The notes: generated by a model from the sequence alone, not told the origin. Counted from the stretch's first letter, positions 41,947-51,623 are shown. The stretch is DNA of 64,000 bases from Streptomyces sp. Mut1 (GCF_030719295.1 NZ_CP120997.1:7582343-7646342); one strand, 5' to 3'. Made by a program: numbers and translations.

Positions 41947-43080
41947 TTAGCCGATGACGAGCTGGCTGAGAGCCTGGGCGGCCTTCAGCCCGGAGCCGGT
42001 AAGGACCAGGACGATGGTGTCGTCCGCGCCGACGTGTCCGGCGGAGCGGAACCGGCGCAGGGCCGGCAGAACTTGGGCGCTGGTGGGCTCGACGAACACG
42101 CCGCTGCCGGCGAGCTCTCGGACGGCAGGCAGGAGTTCGTCCTCGGCCACTGCGGTGGCGGCGCCGTCGCTGTCCCGGATCGCCTGGAGGACTTCCCGAT
42201 CGCGTACCGGCTGCGCGATGGCCGTCCCCTCGGCGAGCGTCTTGGGCCAGGTACGGGCGTCGACCTCGGCGGCCCCGGCGTCGAAGGCACGGACGAGAGG
42301 GCAGCACCGCTCGGGCTGGCTGATCAGGATGCGGGGCACCCGGTCGATCTCGCCGGACCGTTCGAGTTCGGCGAAGCCCATGGCGCAGCCCAGAACGAGG
42401 CTGCCGGCCCCCGCGGGGACGATGACGGCCGATGGAGCGGTGAACCCAAGGTCCTCCCAGATCTCGTAGGCGATCAGCTTGACGCCCTGAAGGAACTGGG
42501 GGTGCCAGTTGTGGCTTGCGTAGAAGCGGGTGCCCGCCCGGCGGACTGCTTCGTCGGCGACGTCCTGGCGGCTGCCGGGGACAAGGTCGACGCCGGCTCC
42601 GTGCAGTCGGCTCTGCACGATCTTCGCGGGCGAGGTGGACGCGGGAGCGATGATCCGGGCCTCGATGCCGGCGGCGGCGCTGTACGCGGCGACGGATGAG
42701 CCGCCGTTGCCACTGGAGTCTTCCAGGAGTTGCCGGACGCCTTGGTGGCGCAGCGCGCTGATCATGACGGAGCTGCCGCGGTCCTTGAAACTTCCAGTGG
42801 GGTTCATGGACTCGGGCTTTATGAAGACCTGGAGCCCGGCGAGCGTGCGTCGCAGCAAGGGCGTGCGGCCTTCGCCCAACGTGACGGGTTCGCTCTGAGG
42901 CAGGGGGAGCGCGGCGCGGTAGCGCCACTGGGAGTTGACGCCGGCGTCGATCTGCCGGCGGGTGATGCCGGCCAGGGGCTCCATCATCAGCGGCGTGCCG
43001 TCGTCACCGCGCCAACGGGGCTGGTCGGGCGCGTAGCGGCGGCCGCTGCGGTCGACGAGCTGGGGAGTGCGCTCACGCAT
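41947..43080 (-). CDS. Threonine synthase-like PLP enzyme
   Basis: 377 residues, fold type II PLP enzyme. The PLP lysine is Lys99 in GSFKDRG; SSGNGGSSVAAYSAAAG binds the phosphate and VPAGAGSLVLGCAMGF is the glycine-rich loop. TLGEGRTPLLRRTLAGLQVFIKPESMNPTGSFKDRG places it with threonine synthases and their secondary-metabolism relatives (cysteate synthase, threonine dehydratase-like). There is no neighbouring hom or thrB, so it is probably not the housekeeping enzyme. ATG 43080 follows GAGAGGA at 11 bases. Confidence 0.8.
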   Translation of the reverse strand: MRERTPQLVDRSGRRYAPDQPRWRGDDGTPLMMEPLAGITRRQIDAGVNSQWRYRAALPLPQSEPVTLGEGRTPLLRRTLAGLQVFIKPESMNPTGSFKDRGSSVMISALRHQGVRQLLEDSSGNGGSSVAAYSAAAGIEARIIAPASTSPAKIVQSRLHGAGVDLVPGSRQDVADEAVRRAGTRFYASHNWHPQFLQGVKLIAYEIWEDLGFTAPSAVIVPAGAGSLVLGCAMGFAELERSGEIDRVPRILISQPERCCPLVRAFDAGAAEVDARTWPKTLAEGTAIAQPVRDREVLQAIRDSDGAATAVAEDELLPAVRELAGSGVFVEPTSAQVLPALRRFRSAGHVGADDTIVLVLTGSGLKAAQALSQLVIG

Positions 43081-43502
43081 GGTGTGGTTCGTTCCTCTCC
43101 GGTCGGGGCGCAGGTCCCGGCTGTGCGGGAGCCGCAACTCGGCCCGCGCGGCTTCCAGGGACGTGACGTACGTACACCGATAGCTGAACACAGATCGCAC
43201 GACGCGCGAGGACGTCAGCCTTGAGGCGGCAGGCGCAGAGGGTCCGATCGGTTCACCCGCTCGGCCGGCTGACCACGGCCGGTTCTTCCTGGGCATCGAT
43301 GAAGTGGGCATGGCGTGATCTATCGCGTCGAGACCTGGATTGCCGGCTGCGGCTCCCAGCGGACAGAGGCAGAGCAAGGACGGCAGGGCTCGACTGGCAC
43401 GTCCACTTCAGCCGTACCGCTCCCGAGCCATGCGTACACACGAGGCACCGGCACGCCTGACCCACGGGCCCGACCGGGTGCGGCCCGCCGAACGGTCACC
43501 GG
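43081..43502. other. Non-coding region upstream of the threonine synthase-like gene
   Basis: 422 bp with no convincing gene on either strand. It should hold the promoter of the minus-strand enzyme. I looked for a T-box or riboswitch-like fold and saw none. Confidence 0.45.
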
Positions 43503-43829
43503 TCAGCAACTGGGAGGTCCCGCACATTGATAAAGGTGAATCCGACCGTCGCTGTCGTCGAACTCGAACTCGATGGTGAATGACAGGCCCATCTCGCTCA
43601 GAGCCGCTATAAGAACGGCGATGCGGCCGGGGTCCACGAATCCGCTGAAGGTCACGGGAACGAGAGGCGTCAGCCCCAGCTCCGCATAGGCGCTTTCGAC
43701 CTCGAACTCAGCCCGGCCCGAACGGCGGACCCTCCAGCCCGCTGAGTGGAACACGTCGGCCGCGAGTCGAGCGCCGACGGCTGCTGTGAAGGACCCGCAT
43801 ATGTTGTTGCCACGATCAGCCTGTGCCAT
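43503..43829 (-). CDS. Hypothetical protein
   Basis: A 108-residue soluble protein beginning MAQADRGNNICG. The second half is acidic and beta-rich (LTPLVPVTFSGFVDPGRIAVLIAALSEMGLSFTIEFEFDD). No domain recognised. It lies in the mosaic region with other orphan small genes, where immunity-type proteins are common; that role is only a possibility. Confidence 0.5.
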   Translation of the reverse strand: MAQADRGNNICGSFTAAVGARLAADVFHSAGWRVRRSGRAEFEVESAYAELGLTPLVPVTFSGFVDPGRIAVLIAALSEMGLSFTIEFEFDDSDGRIHLYQCAGPPSC

Positions 43830-44044
43830 GGCGGCAGCGTCGAGACGTGGCCCGCTCGTCCCGCCCGAAGTGAAGTTCACGCCGGAAGATACCAGGCAGG
43901 CGCGGGCGCCCCACCGAAGTCACCCTGTCTGTCAGTACCCGCACCGGCTTGCCCGGCTTCATCGGCACCCCGGGCACCTCACCATCCCGGTCCCCGCTCA
44001 GCTCACCCACGAACGCGGCCGAGCCCACCTCCGAGCGAGCACGG

Positions 44045-44551
44045 CTACGGCCTTGTCTCTCGCGTCATCAGGTAGGTGTTGCCGATGTCGGGATCGCCGT
44101 AGAAGAAGAACAGCTTCAACGCATCGTGCTGATCGCGGTCCACGTAGAAGGACCACGCATACGTCGACGGGGGCTCGGGAGCCTCGGTGTCAGGGGCCGC
44201 GGCGGTGGAGCGCATCTCCACTCGTTTCCGGGTCGTCAGCGCGAGCCGGACGACCTGTCCGCCATCGCTGTCGCTCAGTCGCCAAGTTCCCGTCCCGGAG
44301 AGGCGCCAGCCGTCGTCGAAGTCGAAGTCCTGCCCGTCGAGCTTTTCGAGAAGTGCCGTTCCGTCCTTGTGAAGCGCCACGCGGGTCCCGTCGAAGCCTC
44401 CCCAGCCCCCGGCGACTTCGGCCGCCGTAGTGTCGTGGAGCCCTGTTCCCTCGTAGTACTGAGATGGGCCGGCGCACGCCGTCAGAACGGCCGGCACCAC
44501 CATCAGGCCGCCGAGGGCCTCCCACGCACGCAGCCTGCTTCTGCCCGCCAC
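44045..44551 (-). CDS. Lipoprotein
   Basis: 168 residues. A lipoprotein signal peptide with lipobox LTAC places the lipidated Cys at residue 26. The mature part is beta-rich (GGWGGFDGTRVALHKDGTALLEKLDG; GTGTWRLSDSDGGQVVRLAL), resembling Streptomyces lipoproteins of unknown role with a repeated strand-turn pattern. It is anchored outside the membrane. Confidence 0.7.
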   Translation of the reverse strand: MAGRSRLRAWEALGGLMVVPAVLTACAGPSQYYEGTGLHDTTAAEVAGGWGGFDGTRVALHKDGTALLEKLDGQDFDFDDGWRLSGTGTWRLSDSDGGQVVRLALTTRKRVEMRSTAAAPDTEAPEPPSTYAWSFYVDRDQHDALKLFFFYGDPDIGNTYLMTRETRP

Positions 44552-44771
44552 CAGGACCTCCCACGCTCAGCCCGCACTGGCCGACCGGTAGGGGAGTGGA
44601 GGGCCATGGAGAGGTACCTTGCCAGAGCCTTTGAACGTGTTCAACTCGGCGTGAGGGGCAGTGGCGCGCGCGAAGACAACGCACGCATCCACCGGACCGC
44701 ACAGCACCGCTACGCCAGTTCGTCGCCGCGAATGCCGGCTGCCTCACCGTCACTGGCCTGAAACCCAAGCC

Positions 44772-45443
44772 CTACACCCGGGCCGGGCACACCATCGAAG
44801 GAATGTCCAGAACGCGGGCGAGGGCAGCTGTGACGGCAGCGCGGTGGTCGGGCAGATACCTGGAGGACCAATCGACGGCCAGCGCGTGGAAGGCGGCCAA
44901 GTCGCGCTCGGCGCCGTCGATCAGATGGCGGAGGTCGGCGACGGACAGCTCGATCACGGGACTGTCGCTCTGCTCGGCGTTGACAGTGAGACGGGCGGTG
45001 TCGCCGAAACGCTCCGCGAGCGGTGACACGGGGTCGTGGCCGAAGCCGAGCGTGCGGCCGTCGCCGACGAACTGGTACCAGTCACGCCAGTCCTCCAGCC
45101 CATCACAACAACCGGGCAGAAAGGCTGCGCCTGTGGACTGGTCGGTGACCCGCAGGCCGCCGGGTGCGAAGAGGCTGTCGAACGTCAGCAGCCCGTGAAG
45201 GAACGAGTCGAGCGGGGCGGCGGGCCGAGGAGGCCGAGAGCCGTCGGGGTCGATGTCATTGCAGCTGACGATGCACATCATGGCTGTGCCGACCTCGGCG
45301 GGCGTGAGCTCACCGCTGAGGGGCAGCCAGCTGAACGGCTCGATCTCGGTGACAGGCCAGAGGCCGAAGCCCTCAGGCGCGTACGTCTCCAGGACGGGGT
45401 GCACGACGATCACCCGGCGAAGTCTGCCGCATCCCGCGCCCAT
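44772..45443 (-). CDS. Hypothetical protein
   Basis: 223 residues, cytosolic. Tryptophan- and proline-rich with WLPLSGELTPAEVGTAMMCIVSCNDIDPDG, FLPGCCDGLEDWRDWYQF and a helical C-terminus (DLAAFHALAVDWSSRYLP). The composition and the LPGCCDGLEDWR motif recur in Streptomyces proteins I cannot name. Possible immunity-like protein. Start ATG 45443, or GTG at about 45413. Confidence 0.55.
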   Translation of the reverse strand: MGAGCGRLRRVIVVHPVLETYAPEGFGLWPVTEIEPFSWLPLSGELTPAEVGTAMMCIVSCNDIDPDGSRPPRPAAPLDSFLHGLLTFDSLFAPGGLRVTDQSTGAAFLPGCCDGLEDWRDWYQFVGDGRTLGFGHDPVSPLAERFGDTARLTVNAEQSDSPVIELSVADLRHLIDGAERDLAAFHALAVDWSSRYLPDHRAAVTAALARVLDIPSMVCPARV

Positions 45444-45530
45444 ACGGCTTCCCGATTACGCGAGGCACCTCGGACCGGCCGGCGAGACGGGCGGGTGGGG
45501 GACTGCTGCACGCGTAGGTGACAGCGGGTT

Positions 45531-46421
45531 CTATGCAGCCAGGGCTGCGGGTGGGGTCATGATGGCTTCGTACTCGATGGGGGTCAATCGGGCCAGGCGT
45601 TTCTGACGCCGGCGTCGGTGGTAGGTGCGCTCGATCCAGGTGACGATGGCGATCCGCAGTTCCTGGCGGGTGGCCCAGGTGCGGCGGTCGAGGACGTTCT
45701 TCTGCAGCAGCGCGAAGAAGCTTTCCATGGCCGCGTTGTCGCCGGCGGCACCGACTCTGCCCATCGATCCGATCATGCTGTGACGTGCGAGAACGGCAAC
45801 GAACCTCCGGGAACGAAATTGCGACCCTCGGTCGGAATGCACGATGCATCCAGCGACCTGGCCGCGGCGGGCGACGGCGGATTCCAGGGCTTTGACGGCA
45901 AGGCTGGACTTCATCCGGGCGTCGATGGAGTAGCCCACGATGCGGCTGGAGTACACGTCCTTGACCGCGCACAGGTAGAGCTTGCCCTCGCCGGTGGCGT
46001 GCTCGGTGATGTCCGTCAGCCACAGCCGGTTCGGCCCGGCAGCAGTGAAGTCCCGCCGGACCCGGTCGTCGTGGACCGGCGGGCCGGCCTTGGTGTTCTT
46101 GCCTCGGCCTCGGCGTTTGCCGAACGCGCTCCACCAGCGGTTGTCGCGGCAGATCCGCCAGGCGGTCCGCTCGGCCATGGCCTCACCGGCCGCCCGGGCC
46201 TCGTCGGCCAGGAAACGGTGTCCGAACTCCGGGTCGTCGCGATGCGCGTCGAACAGGGCGTCGGCCCGGTATGCCTCGGCCCTCTCGGTGTCGGTGACCG
46301 GTGAAGCCAGCCACCGGTAGTAGGGCTGGCGGGCCAGATTGAGCACCCGGCACGTCACCGCCACCGGCACCCGGTCAGGGGCAGCGGCGGCGGCCAGCTC
46401 GCGGACGAGCGGGTACATCAT
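45531..46421 (-). CDS. IS3 family transposase OrfB
   Basis: 296 residues with the IS3 integrase core. HTH_21-like AYRADALFDAHRDDPEFGHRFLADEARAAG is followed by the DDE domain (LWLTDITEHATGEGKLYLCAVKDVYSSRIVG, IVHSDRGSQFRS, AAGDNAAMESFFALLQKNVL). The catalytic Asp, Asp and Glu are all present. Its ATG overlaps the orfA stop by ATGA, where a -1 shift usually makes OrfAB. Confidence 0.92.
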   Translation of the reverse strand: MMYPLVRELAAAAAPDRVPVAVTCRVLNLARQPYYRWLASPVTDTERAEAYRADALFDAHRDDPEFGHRFLADEARAAGEAMAERTAWRICRDNRWWSAFGKRRGRGKNTKAGPPVHDDRVRRDFTAAGPNRLWLTDITEHATGEGKLYLCAVKDVYSSRIVGYSIDARMKSSLAVKALESAVARRGQVAGCIVHSDRGSQFRSRRFVAVLARHSMIGSMGRVGAAGDNAAMESFFALLQKNVLDRRTWATRQELRIAIVTWIERTYHRRRRQKRLARLTPIEYEAIMTPPAALAA

Positions 46422-46714
46422 TTTGACGGCAGGTTCGCCTGCGACAGATACGCCGCAGCCCTGCGCAGTACCTCGTTCTCCTGCTCCAGGAGCCGGATGC
46501 GCTTACGGGCCTCGCGCAGCTCGGCCGACTCACCCGACACCGGCGCGGGCTTGGCGCCGCCCTCGTCGGTGTCGGCGCGGCGCAGCCACTTCGACAACGT
46601 GATCGGGTGGACGCCGAAGTCGGCGGCGATCTGTTCCAGCGTGACGCCGGGCTCGCGGTTGCGTGCGACCCGCACGACGTCCTCGCGGAACTCTTTCGGA
46701 TACGGCTTGGGCAC
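46418..46714 (-). CDS. IS3 family transposase OrfA
   Basis: 98 residues: an HTH_Tnp_1 helix-turn-helix (PYPKEFREDVVRVARNREPGVTLEQIAADFGVHPITLSKWLRRA) and a leucine-zipper coiled coil (LREARKRIRLLEQENEVLRRAAAYL). It provides DNA binding and multimerisation for the OrfAB transposase. Confidence 0.92.
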   Translation of the reverse strand: MPKPYPKEFREDVVRVARNREPGVTLEQIAADFGVHPITLSKWLRRADTDEGGAKPAPVSGESAELREARKRIRLLEQENEVLRRAAAYLSQANLPSK

Positions 46715-46798
46715 TGCAACATCCTTCCAGGCCGCCTCTCAGCAAGCCAGGTCAGGTGTCACCTATCCGTGCAGCAGTCCCAATCTCGCTGTTCGGGG

Positions 46799-47610
46799 TC
46801 AGCGCAGAACCCTGAGCTGTCGGTGGGTGATGAGGTAGCAGGCGCGTTTCAGGAAGGCGTCGTGGATGTCTGCTCGTCGCTCCCAGCGGATGCGGAGGCG
46901 TTTGAAGCCGTGGAGCCAGGCGAAGCTGCGTTCGACGACCCAGCGGTAGGTACCCAGCCCTGTGCCGTGGAGGGTGCCGCGGCGGGCGATGGCCGGCACG
47001 ATGCGGCGTTGTCGGACCTGGTCGCGGTAGATGTCGTGGTCGTACCCGCGGTCGGCAAAGAGTGAGTCCGGCTTGCGCCGTGGGTGCCCGACTCGGCCTC
47101 TGATGGGTGGGATGGCGTCGATCAGCGGCATGAGTTGGGTGACGTCATTGCGGTTGCCGCCGGTCAGGATCACGGCGAGTGGGGTGCCGTGTCCGTCGGT
47201 GATTAGGTGGTGTTTCGATCCGGCTCGGCCACGATCGACCGGACTCGGTCCCGTCCGGTCCCCCCTTTTATGGCTCGCACGTGGCTGAAGTCGACCACCG
47301 CACGCGACCAGTCGAGGCGGGCCGCCGCGTTGAGCTCGGCCAGCAGCACTTCGTGCATCTGCTGCCAGACGCCAGCCTCGTTCCAGTCTCGCAGTCGCCG
47401 CCAGCAGGTCATACTCGAGCCGAAGCCCAGCTCCTTGGGCAGGTACTCCCATTGGATGCCGGTGTGCAGGACAAAGAGGATGCCGCACAGCACCTGTCGG
47501 TCCGGCAGCGGCTTGCGACCCGGGTGCCGAACCCGGCGTTCCTTGCCTGGCAGCAGCGGCTCGATCCGCTCCCACAGGTCATCCGACACGATCCACGGCG
47601 AAGTCCCCAT
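46799..47610 (-). CDS. IS5 family (IS427-type) transposase, two frames
   Basis: Two overlapping frames make one product of about 270 residues. The first (ATG 47610 to 47203) holds MGTSPWIVSDDLWERIEPLLPGKER and WSRAVVDFSHVRAIKGG. The second (to 46799) continues TGPSPVDRGRAGSKHHLITDGHGTPLAV, LFADRGYDHDIYRD and the C-terminal YRWVVERSFAWLHGFKRL. They join at a slippery run read as AAAAGGGGGG on the minus strand near 47265, as in IS427-group elements. The DDE residues are present. The terminal repeats are unclear; the left end abuts the IS3 copy. Confidence 0.85.
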
Positions 47611-47669
47611 GACCGCACAACGCCCAACTCCTGACGCGGACACGGTCACAGGACCGATCCACGTCATTG

Positions 47670-48090
47670 TGTTAGCGGTTGTTAACGGGTATAGCTACGC
47701 AGAGAACACCCCGGTAACGGCATTTGACCCCACTGGTCTGATACGAATCGTCACCGAAGATAGCGGTAACGTACATTCAGGCTCAGGCAAGTCCCAGCCT
47801 AAGCTGGCAACGGGGACAACGCCGGACGGTCGCCGCCCTGTGATCTATGACCAATACGGAATCCCGCACATCGTCGGCGAGTCACCCGATAACCTGAATT
47901 CTACGTTCGCTCTGTCATTTATGAACGATGGCCTTAAAGACAGCCGGTGTGTGGACTGACCCGGATAACCCGGGTACCGGAGAAGTGTGGCTTTCGCAGG
48001 ATGACCGCAACCCCATGATAGAAAATGGGGTGTTCGAGGACAAGGAAGGGAATACGCGCTTCGTGGGGACCAGCGGGCCTAGTATGGAGC
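47670..48090 (+). pseudogene. RHS/polymorphic toxin C-terminal fragment
   Basis: The frame opens VNGYSYAENTPVTAFDPTGL, the hallmark end of an RHS repeat core (YxYAxNNPVxxxDPxGL), followed by about 70 residues of variable toxin-like sequence. After a probable frameshift near 47935 a second frame continues GVWTDPDNPGTGEVWLSQDDRNP. The 5' part has been removed by the IS5 element. Base composition is clearly less GC-rich than the neighbours, suggesting foreign origin. Confidence 0.65.
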
Positions 48091-48636
48091 TTCCACCCCG
48101 TCGCCGATTACCTGAAGTCCCACTTGCTCAGCCAACCAGTGGGCGCGCTGAGTCTCAAAGTACTTGACGTGAACGTAGACGGTGTGATCGCTCGCAGGCT
48201 CCTCCAGTTCAAGGTCATGGAGGTTGATACACAGTGTCACGAAAGCCCCCCTGGCGCCACCAATGTCCATTCCGATCTCAGGGGCAGCAGGCCACCCCAT
48301 GAAGTCCCAGCGCACGGTTGCCGGAGTGCCATTCAACGTAGCGGTAAACCCGTGGACGGTTTCCGGTGGCTCGGCCAAAGCCCGCAAGCGGAGCGGCAGG
48401 TGCATCGACGACTCGTCACTCGCCTGTGACGATGTGATCTCGCCGTCTCGGGCATACCATCGGGCATACGGCAGTAACTCCAGCAGCATTTTCAGTGTGT
48501 TGGGTGAGGAAACCGCCGCCTCGTAGTCAACTTCGAGGTCTCTGAGATCGGCGATCTCGAGCAATACCTCCACAACCCGAACAGCCTCGGCGAGATCACT
48601 AGTTCTCAGGATGGGTAGCGCATATGAGTTGGACAT
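48079..48636 (-). CDS. Hypothetical protein, possible orphan immunity protein
   Basis: 185 residues. Helical N-terminus (LAEAVRVVEVLLEIADLRDLEVDYEAA), then a beta-rich C-terminal half (HGFTATLNGTPATVRWDFMGWP; VTLCINLHDLELEEPASDHTVYVHVKYFE). No known domain recognised. It overlaps the end of the RHS fragment on the opposite strand and is also lower in GC, so a link with that toxin tail is plausible but unproven. Confidence 0.5.
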   Translation of the reverse strand: MSNSYALPILRTSDLAEAVRVVEVLLEIADLRDLEVDYEAAVSSPNTLKMLLELLPYARWYARDGEITSSQASDESSMHLPLRLRALAEPPETVHGFTATLNGTPATVRWDFMGWPAAPEIGMDIGGARGAFVTLCINLHDLELEEPASDHTVYVHVKYFETQRAHWLAEQVGLQVIGDGVEAPY

Positions 48637-48740
48637 GGCGGCTATCCTGCCACCGCCGCGGTTACGGGCCGGGCCGTGCAGTCACCCGGAGGGAGACTGG
48701 CTTGTGCCAGCGGGGCGGGGTGCGGGGCGGGTATCTGCCC

Positions 48741-49458
48741 ACGAGGCCCAGGAAGTCTTGGTGGCGGTCGCCAGACGGCCCATCTACGTCGCCCTGGCGG
48801 TCACGGCCGAGGGTCGGCGGGACATCCTCGGGCTGTGGGCCGGTGATGGCGGCGAGGGCGCCAGGCACTGGATACACATCCTCACCGAGATCAAGAACCG
48901 CGGCGTGAACGGGGTCCTCATGCTGGTCTGCGACGGGCTCAAGGGCCTGCCCGACGCCGTCGAGAGCGTCTGCCCCCGCGCCGTCGTGCAGACCTGCGTG
49001 GTCCACCTGCTGCGGAACTCCTTCCGCTGTGCCGCCCGCCAGGACTGGGACAAGATCGCCAAGTTCCTTAAGCCCGTCTACACCGCGGCAACCGAGGAAG
49101 CCGCACTCGAGCGGTTCGCCGAGTTCGCCGACGCGTGGGGCAAGAAGTACCCGGCGATAGCCCGGCTCTGGGAGAACGCCTGGGAGGAGTTCACTCCCTT
49201 CCTCCGCTTCGACACCGAGATCCGCCGCATCGTCTGCACCACCAACGCGATCGAGTCCGTCAACGCGCGGATCCGACGGGCGGTGAAAGCCCGCGGCCAC
49301 TTCCCGAACGAGCAAGCCGCCCTGAAGTGCGTCTACATGGCAATCATGTCGCTGGACCCGACCGGTCAGGGCCAGGCTCGCTGGACCATGCGCTGGAAGA
49401 AGCCTTGAACGCCTTCGACATCACCATCGACGGTCGGCTCTCCGCAGCCCGTCAGTAA
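48741..49458 (+). pseudogene. IS256 (Mutator) family transposase, truncated and frameshifted
   Basis: About the last 60% of a Mutator-type transposase: RRDILGLWAGDGGEGARHW, the VCDGLKGLPDAVESVCP catalytic region, TCVVHLLRNSFRC, CTTNAIESVNARIRRAVKARGHFPNEQAALKCVYMA. The N-terminal third, including the first catalytic Asp, is missing. One base is deleted near 49404, so the family end (LNAFDITIDGRLSA) is read in another frame to 49458. Inactive. Confidence 0.85.
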
Positions 49459-49552
49459 CCCTCAACAACCAGAGTTTCACCGCTCGTTTGACAGACCCTC
49501 GCGTACGGCGGCGGCGCCGAGGTCGGGGCGGGTGGCTTTGTTGGTGAGTTGC

Positions 49553-51623
49553 GGTTCTGGCTCAATTTCCGTGAAGCGCATACGTTGAGTGACGGCTGAC
49601 GTCCGCGGCGGCTTAGGGAAGTTGCCTGAAAATGATCAGTGCCGTTCTCGGGGTGGCCGACAGTTCGACGTCGTGGAAGAGAGATTGCTCCGGCTGGAAG
49701 CTCTGCTGTTTCCCTCGGTCGCGGACGTGACGGTGCTGTCGGTAGACATGTGCGACGAGGCGGTACGCGTCGAGGCCCGCCGTACGGCGGCCGAGGCGGT
49801 GTGTCCGAGCTGCGGGTGCTCTTCAAGCCGAATACACAGCTCCTACCTGCGGTTTCCCGCCGATGTGCCCAGTGGGGGACGACGGGTGGTTCTGTGCCTG
49901 CAAGTCCGCAGGTTCTTCTGCCTGGATGCTGTATGCGGACGGCGGACGTTCGTCGAGCAGATGCCAGGGCTTACCAGGAGATACAGCCGGTGGACCGAAC
50001 GTCTGCGGTCGACCCTGGCCATGGTCGGGCTCGCCCTCGCGGGCCGGGCCGGTGCCCGGATGGCGGGCGTCTTCGGAGTACCCGTCAGCCGCAGTACGGT
50101 GCTGCGGCTGGTCGACATGCTGCCCGAGCCGGATGTTCCGACCCCGCGAGTGGTCGGCGTCGACGAGTACGCCACGCGCAAGGGCCGCGTCTACGGCACC
50201 GTACTGGTCGACTGCGAGACCCGTCGGCCGGTGGACCTGCTGCCTGACCGGGAGGCGTCCAGCCTGGCCGAGTGGCTGTCGAAACGGCCCGGCATCGAGA
50301 TGATCTGCCGGGACCGCGCTCCGTTCTTCGCCGAAGGCGCGTCGGCCGGGGCACCCCAAGCGATCCAGGTCGCTGACCGGTGGCATCTGCGGCACAACCT
50401 CAGCGAGGCCGCCGAGCGGGCTGTTGCCCACCACCGCCAATGCTTGCGCGTCCTGGCCCCGGAACCGGCCGAGGAGGAACTCGCCGAACCCGCACCCTCC
50501 GTGGTGGACCCAGCCTCGCCCTGGAAGAGCGACCGGTTCGCCAACCGCATCCGGACCAGGCACGCCACGGTCCACGTGATGCTGGAAGCTGGCCACAGCC
50601 GCCGTTCCATCGGCCGCCAACTCCACATGACGCACCGCACCGTCAAAAGCCTTGCCGACGCCGCCAGGCCGGAAGACCTCTTCACCGGTCAGTACCAGTT
50701 CAACCGAGCCTCCGCGCTGGACGAGTACAAGCCCCACCTCGACGGCCGCTGGAACGAGGGCTGCACCAACGCCTGGAAGCTCTGGGAGGAGATCGTCCCG
50801 CTCGGTTACAAGGGCAGCTACGGCATCGTCAGCGCCTACATCAGGAAAAAGCGCACCTCACCCCGGCCGGTCACCGCACAACCCCCGGCACCCCGCCAGG
50901 TGGCCAAATGGATTCTCAGCCGCCCAGAAACGCTCACGGAAATCGAGCAGCTCCGGCTCAAGGCCGTACTGGCCAACTGCCCCGAGCTTGACGCCCTCAC
51001 TGGCCACGTCCGGTCCTTCGCCCAGATGCTCACCGAGCGCCAAGGTAATCGACTCCCCGAATGGCTCGACGCCGTTCGCCAAGACGACCTGCCCAGTCTC
51101 CACACCCTCGCCGCGGGCATCGACCGCGACCGCGACGCTGTGATCGCCGGCCTCACCCTGCCCTGGAACTCAGGCGTGGTCGAAGGGCACGTCAACCGGA
51201 TCAAGATGCTCAAGCGCCAGATGTTCGGACGCGCGGGATTCTCGCTCCTCCGCAAGCGAGTCCTCCTCGCTAACAACCTGGCCGAGCATCACGACCATCC
51301 AGTTCTGGCCGTGGATGTCGTGCGACTGCCAGGATGCGTGCCGAGGCGCAGACAGACAGGGATAGGGGAACGCATGCGACCGACATTGGCAATGCGTGAG
51401 TGGAGTACACGACGCAAGGTGACTACCGCTGCGGCGCTGCAAATGCTGTGGCTGGGTGTGCTGATCACCGCCCTGACCATCTGGGACCTCTCGCTCTCCG
51501 TTCCCGTCGCCATCGCGATATGGGCCGGACCGGCCCTGGGAGGAGTGGTCGGTACCTGGGCCGCCTCGAAGACATCTCCCCGGTGACGATCAGTTACCGC
51601 TTCACGGAAAGTGAGCCAGAACC
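49553..51623. mobile_element. ISL3 family insertion sequence with 8-bp target duplication
   Basis: The 26-bp inverted repeats (left GGTTCTGGCTCAATTTCC at 49553-49578, right copy at 51598-51623, one mismatch) enclose the transposase. Directly outside, TGAGTTGC occurs on both sides (49545-49552 and 51624-51631), the 8-bp target duplication expected for ISL3. The element is 2071 bp and intact, so it is the most recent insertion in this cluster. Its 3' part encodes an unusual membrane tail. Confidence 0.9.
49673..51586 (+). CDS. ISL3 family transposase with C-terminal membrane segment
   Basis: 637 residues from GTG 49673. The N-terminal zinc finger has CPSCGCSSSRIHSSY and FFCLDAVCGRRTFVEQ. The DDE core begins RVVGVDEYATRKGRVYGTVLVD, includes AIQVADRWHLRHNLSEA, and ends near WNSGVVEGHVNRIKMLKRQMFGRAGFSLLRKRVL. 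Beyond this the frame runs on without a stop for about 90 residues and ends in two transmembrane helices (AALQMLWLGVLITALTIWDLSL; VAIAIWAGPALGGVVG). An internal ATG at 51374, preceded by AGGGGA, could start this tail as a separate 70-residue membrane protein. Confidence 0.88.
   Translation: MEERLLRLEALLFPSVADVTVLSVDMCDEAVRVEARRTAAEAVCPSCGCSSSRIHSSYLRFPADVPSGGRRVVLCLQVRRFFCLDAVCGRRTFVEQMPGLTRRYSRWTERLRSTLAMVGLALAGRAGARMAGVFGVPVSRSTVLRLVDMLPEPDVPTPRVVGVDEYATRKGRVYGTVLVDCETRRPVDLLPDREASSLAEWLSKRPGIEMICRDRAPFFAEGASAGAPQAIQVADRWHLRHNLSEAAERAVAHHRQCLRVLAPEPAEEELAEPAPSVVDPASPWKSDRFANRIRTRHATVHVMLEAGHSRRSIGRQLHMTHRTVKSLADAARPEDLFTGQYQFNRASALDEYKPHLDGRWNEGCTNAWKLWEEIVPLGYKGSYGIVSAYIRKKRTSPRPVTAQPPAPRQVAKWILSRPETLTEIEQLRLKAVLANCPELDALTGHVRSFAQMLTERQGNRLPEWLDAVRQDDLPSLHTLAAGIDRDRDAVIAGLTLPWNSGVVEGHVNRIKMLKRQMFGRAGFSLLRKRVLLANNLAEHHDHPVLAVDVVRLPGCVPRRRQTGIGERMRPTLAMREWSTRRKVTTAAALQMLWLGVLITALTIWDLSLSVPVAIAIWAGPALGGVVGTWAASKTSPR

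Larger units (their letters stand above)
45499..46781. mobile_element. IS3 family insertion sequence
   Basis: Terminal inverted repeats of 25 bp with two mismatches (left GGGACTGCTGCACG at 45499, right ending CCGTGCAGCAGTCCC at 46781) enclose orfA and orfB. Total 1283 bp, typical for IS3. The bases flanking the two ends (TGG and AAT) are not a target duplication, so one flank has been rearranged since insertion. Confidence 0.85.

Noticed and set aside
43081..43502. Riboswitch or T-box before the threonine synthase-like gene
   Set aside because: No conserved T-box sequence or stem pattern could be recognised.
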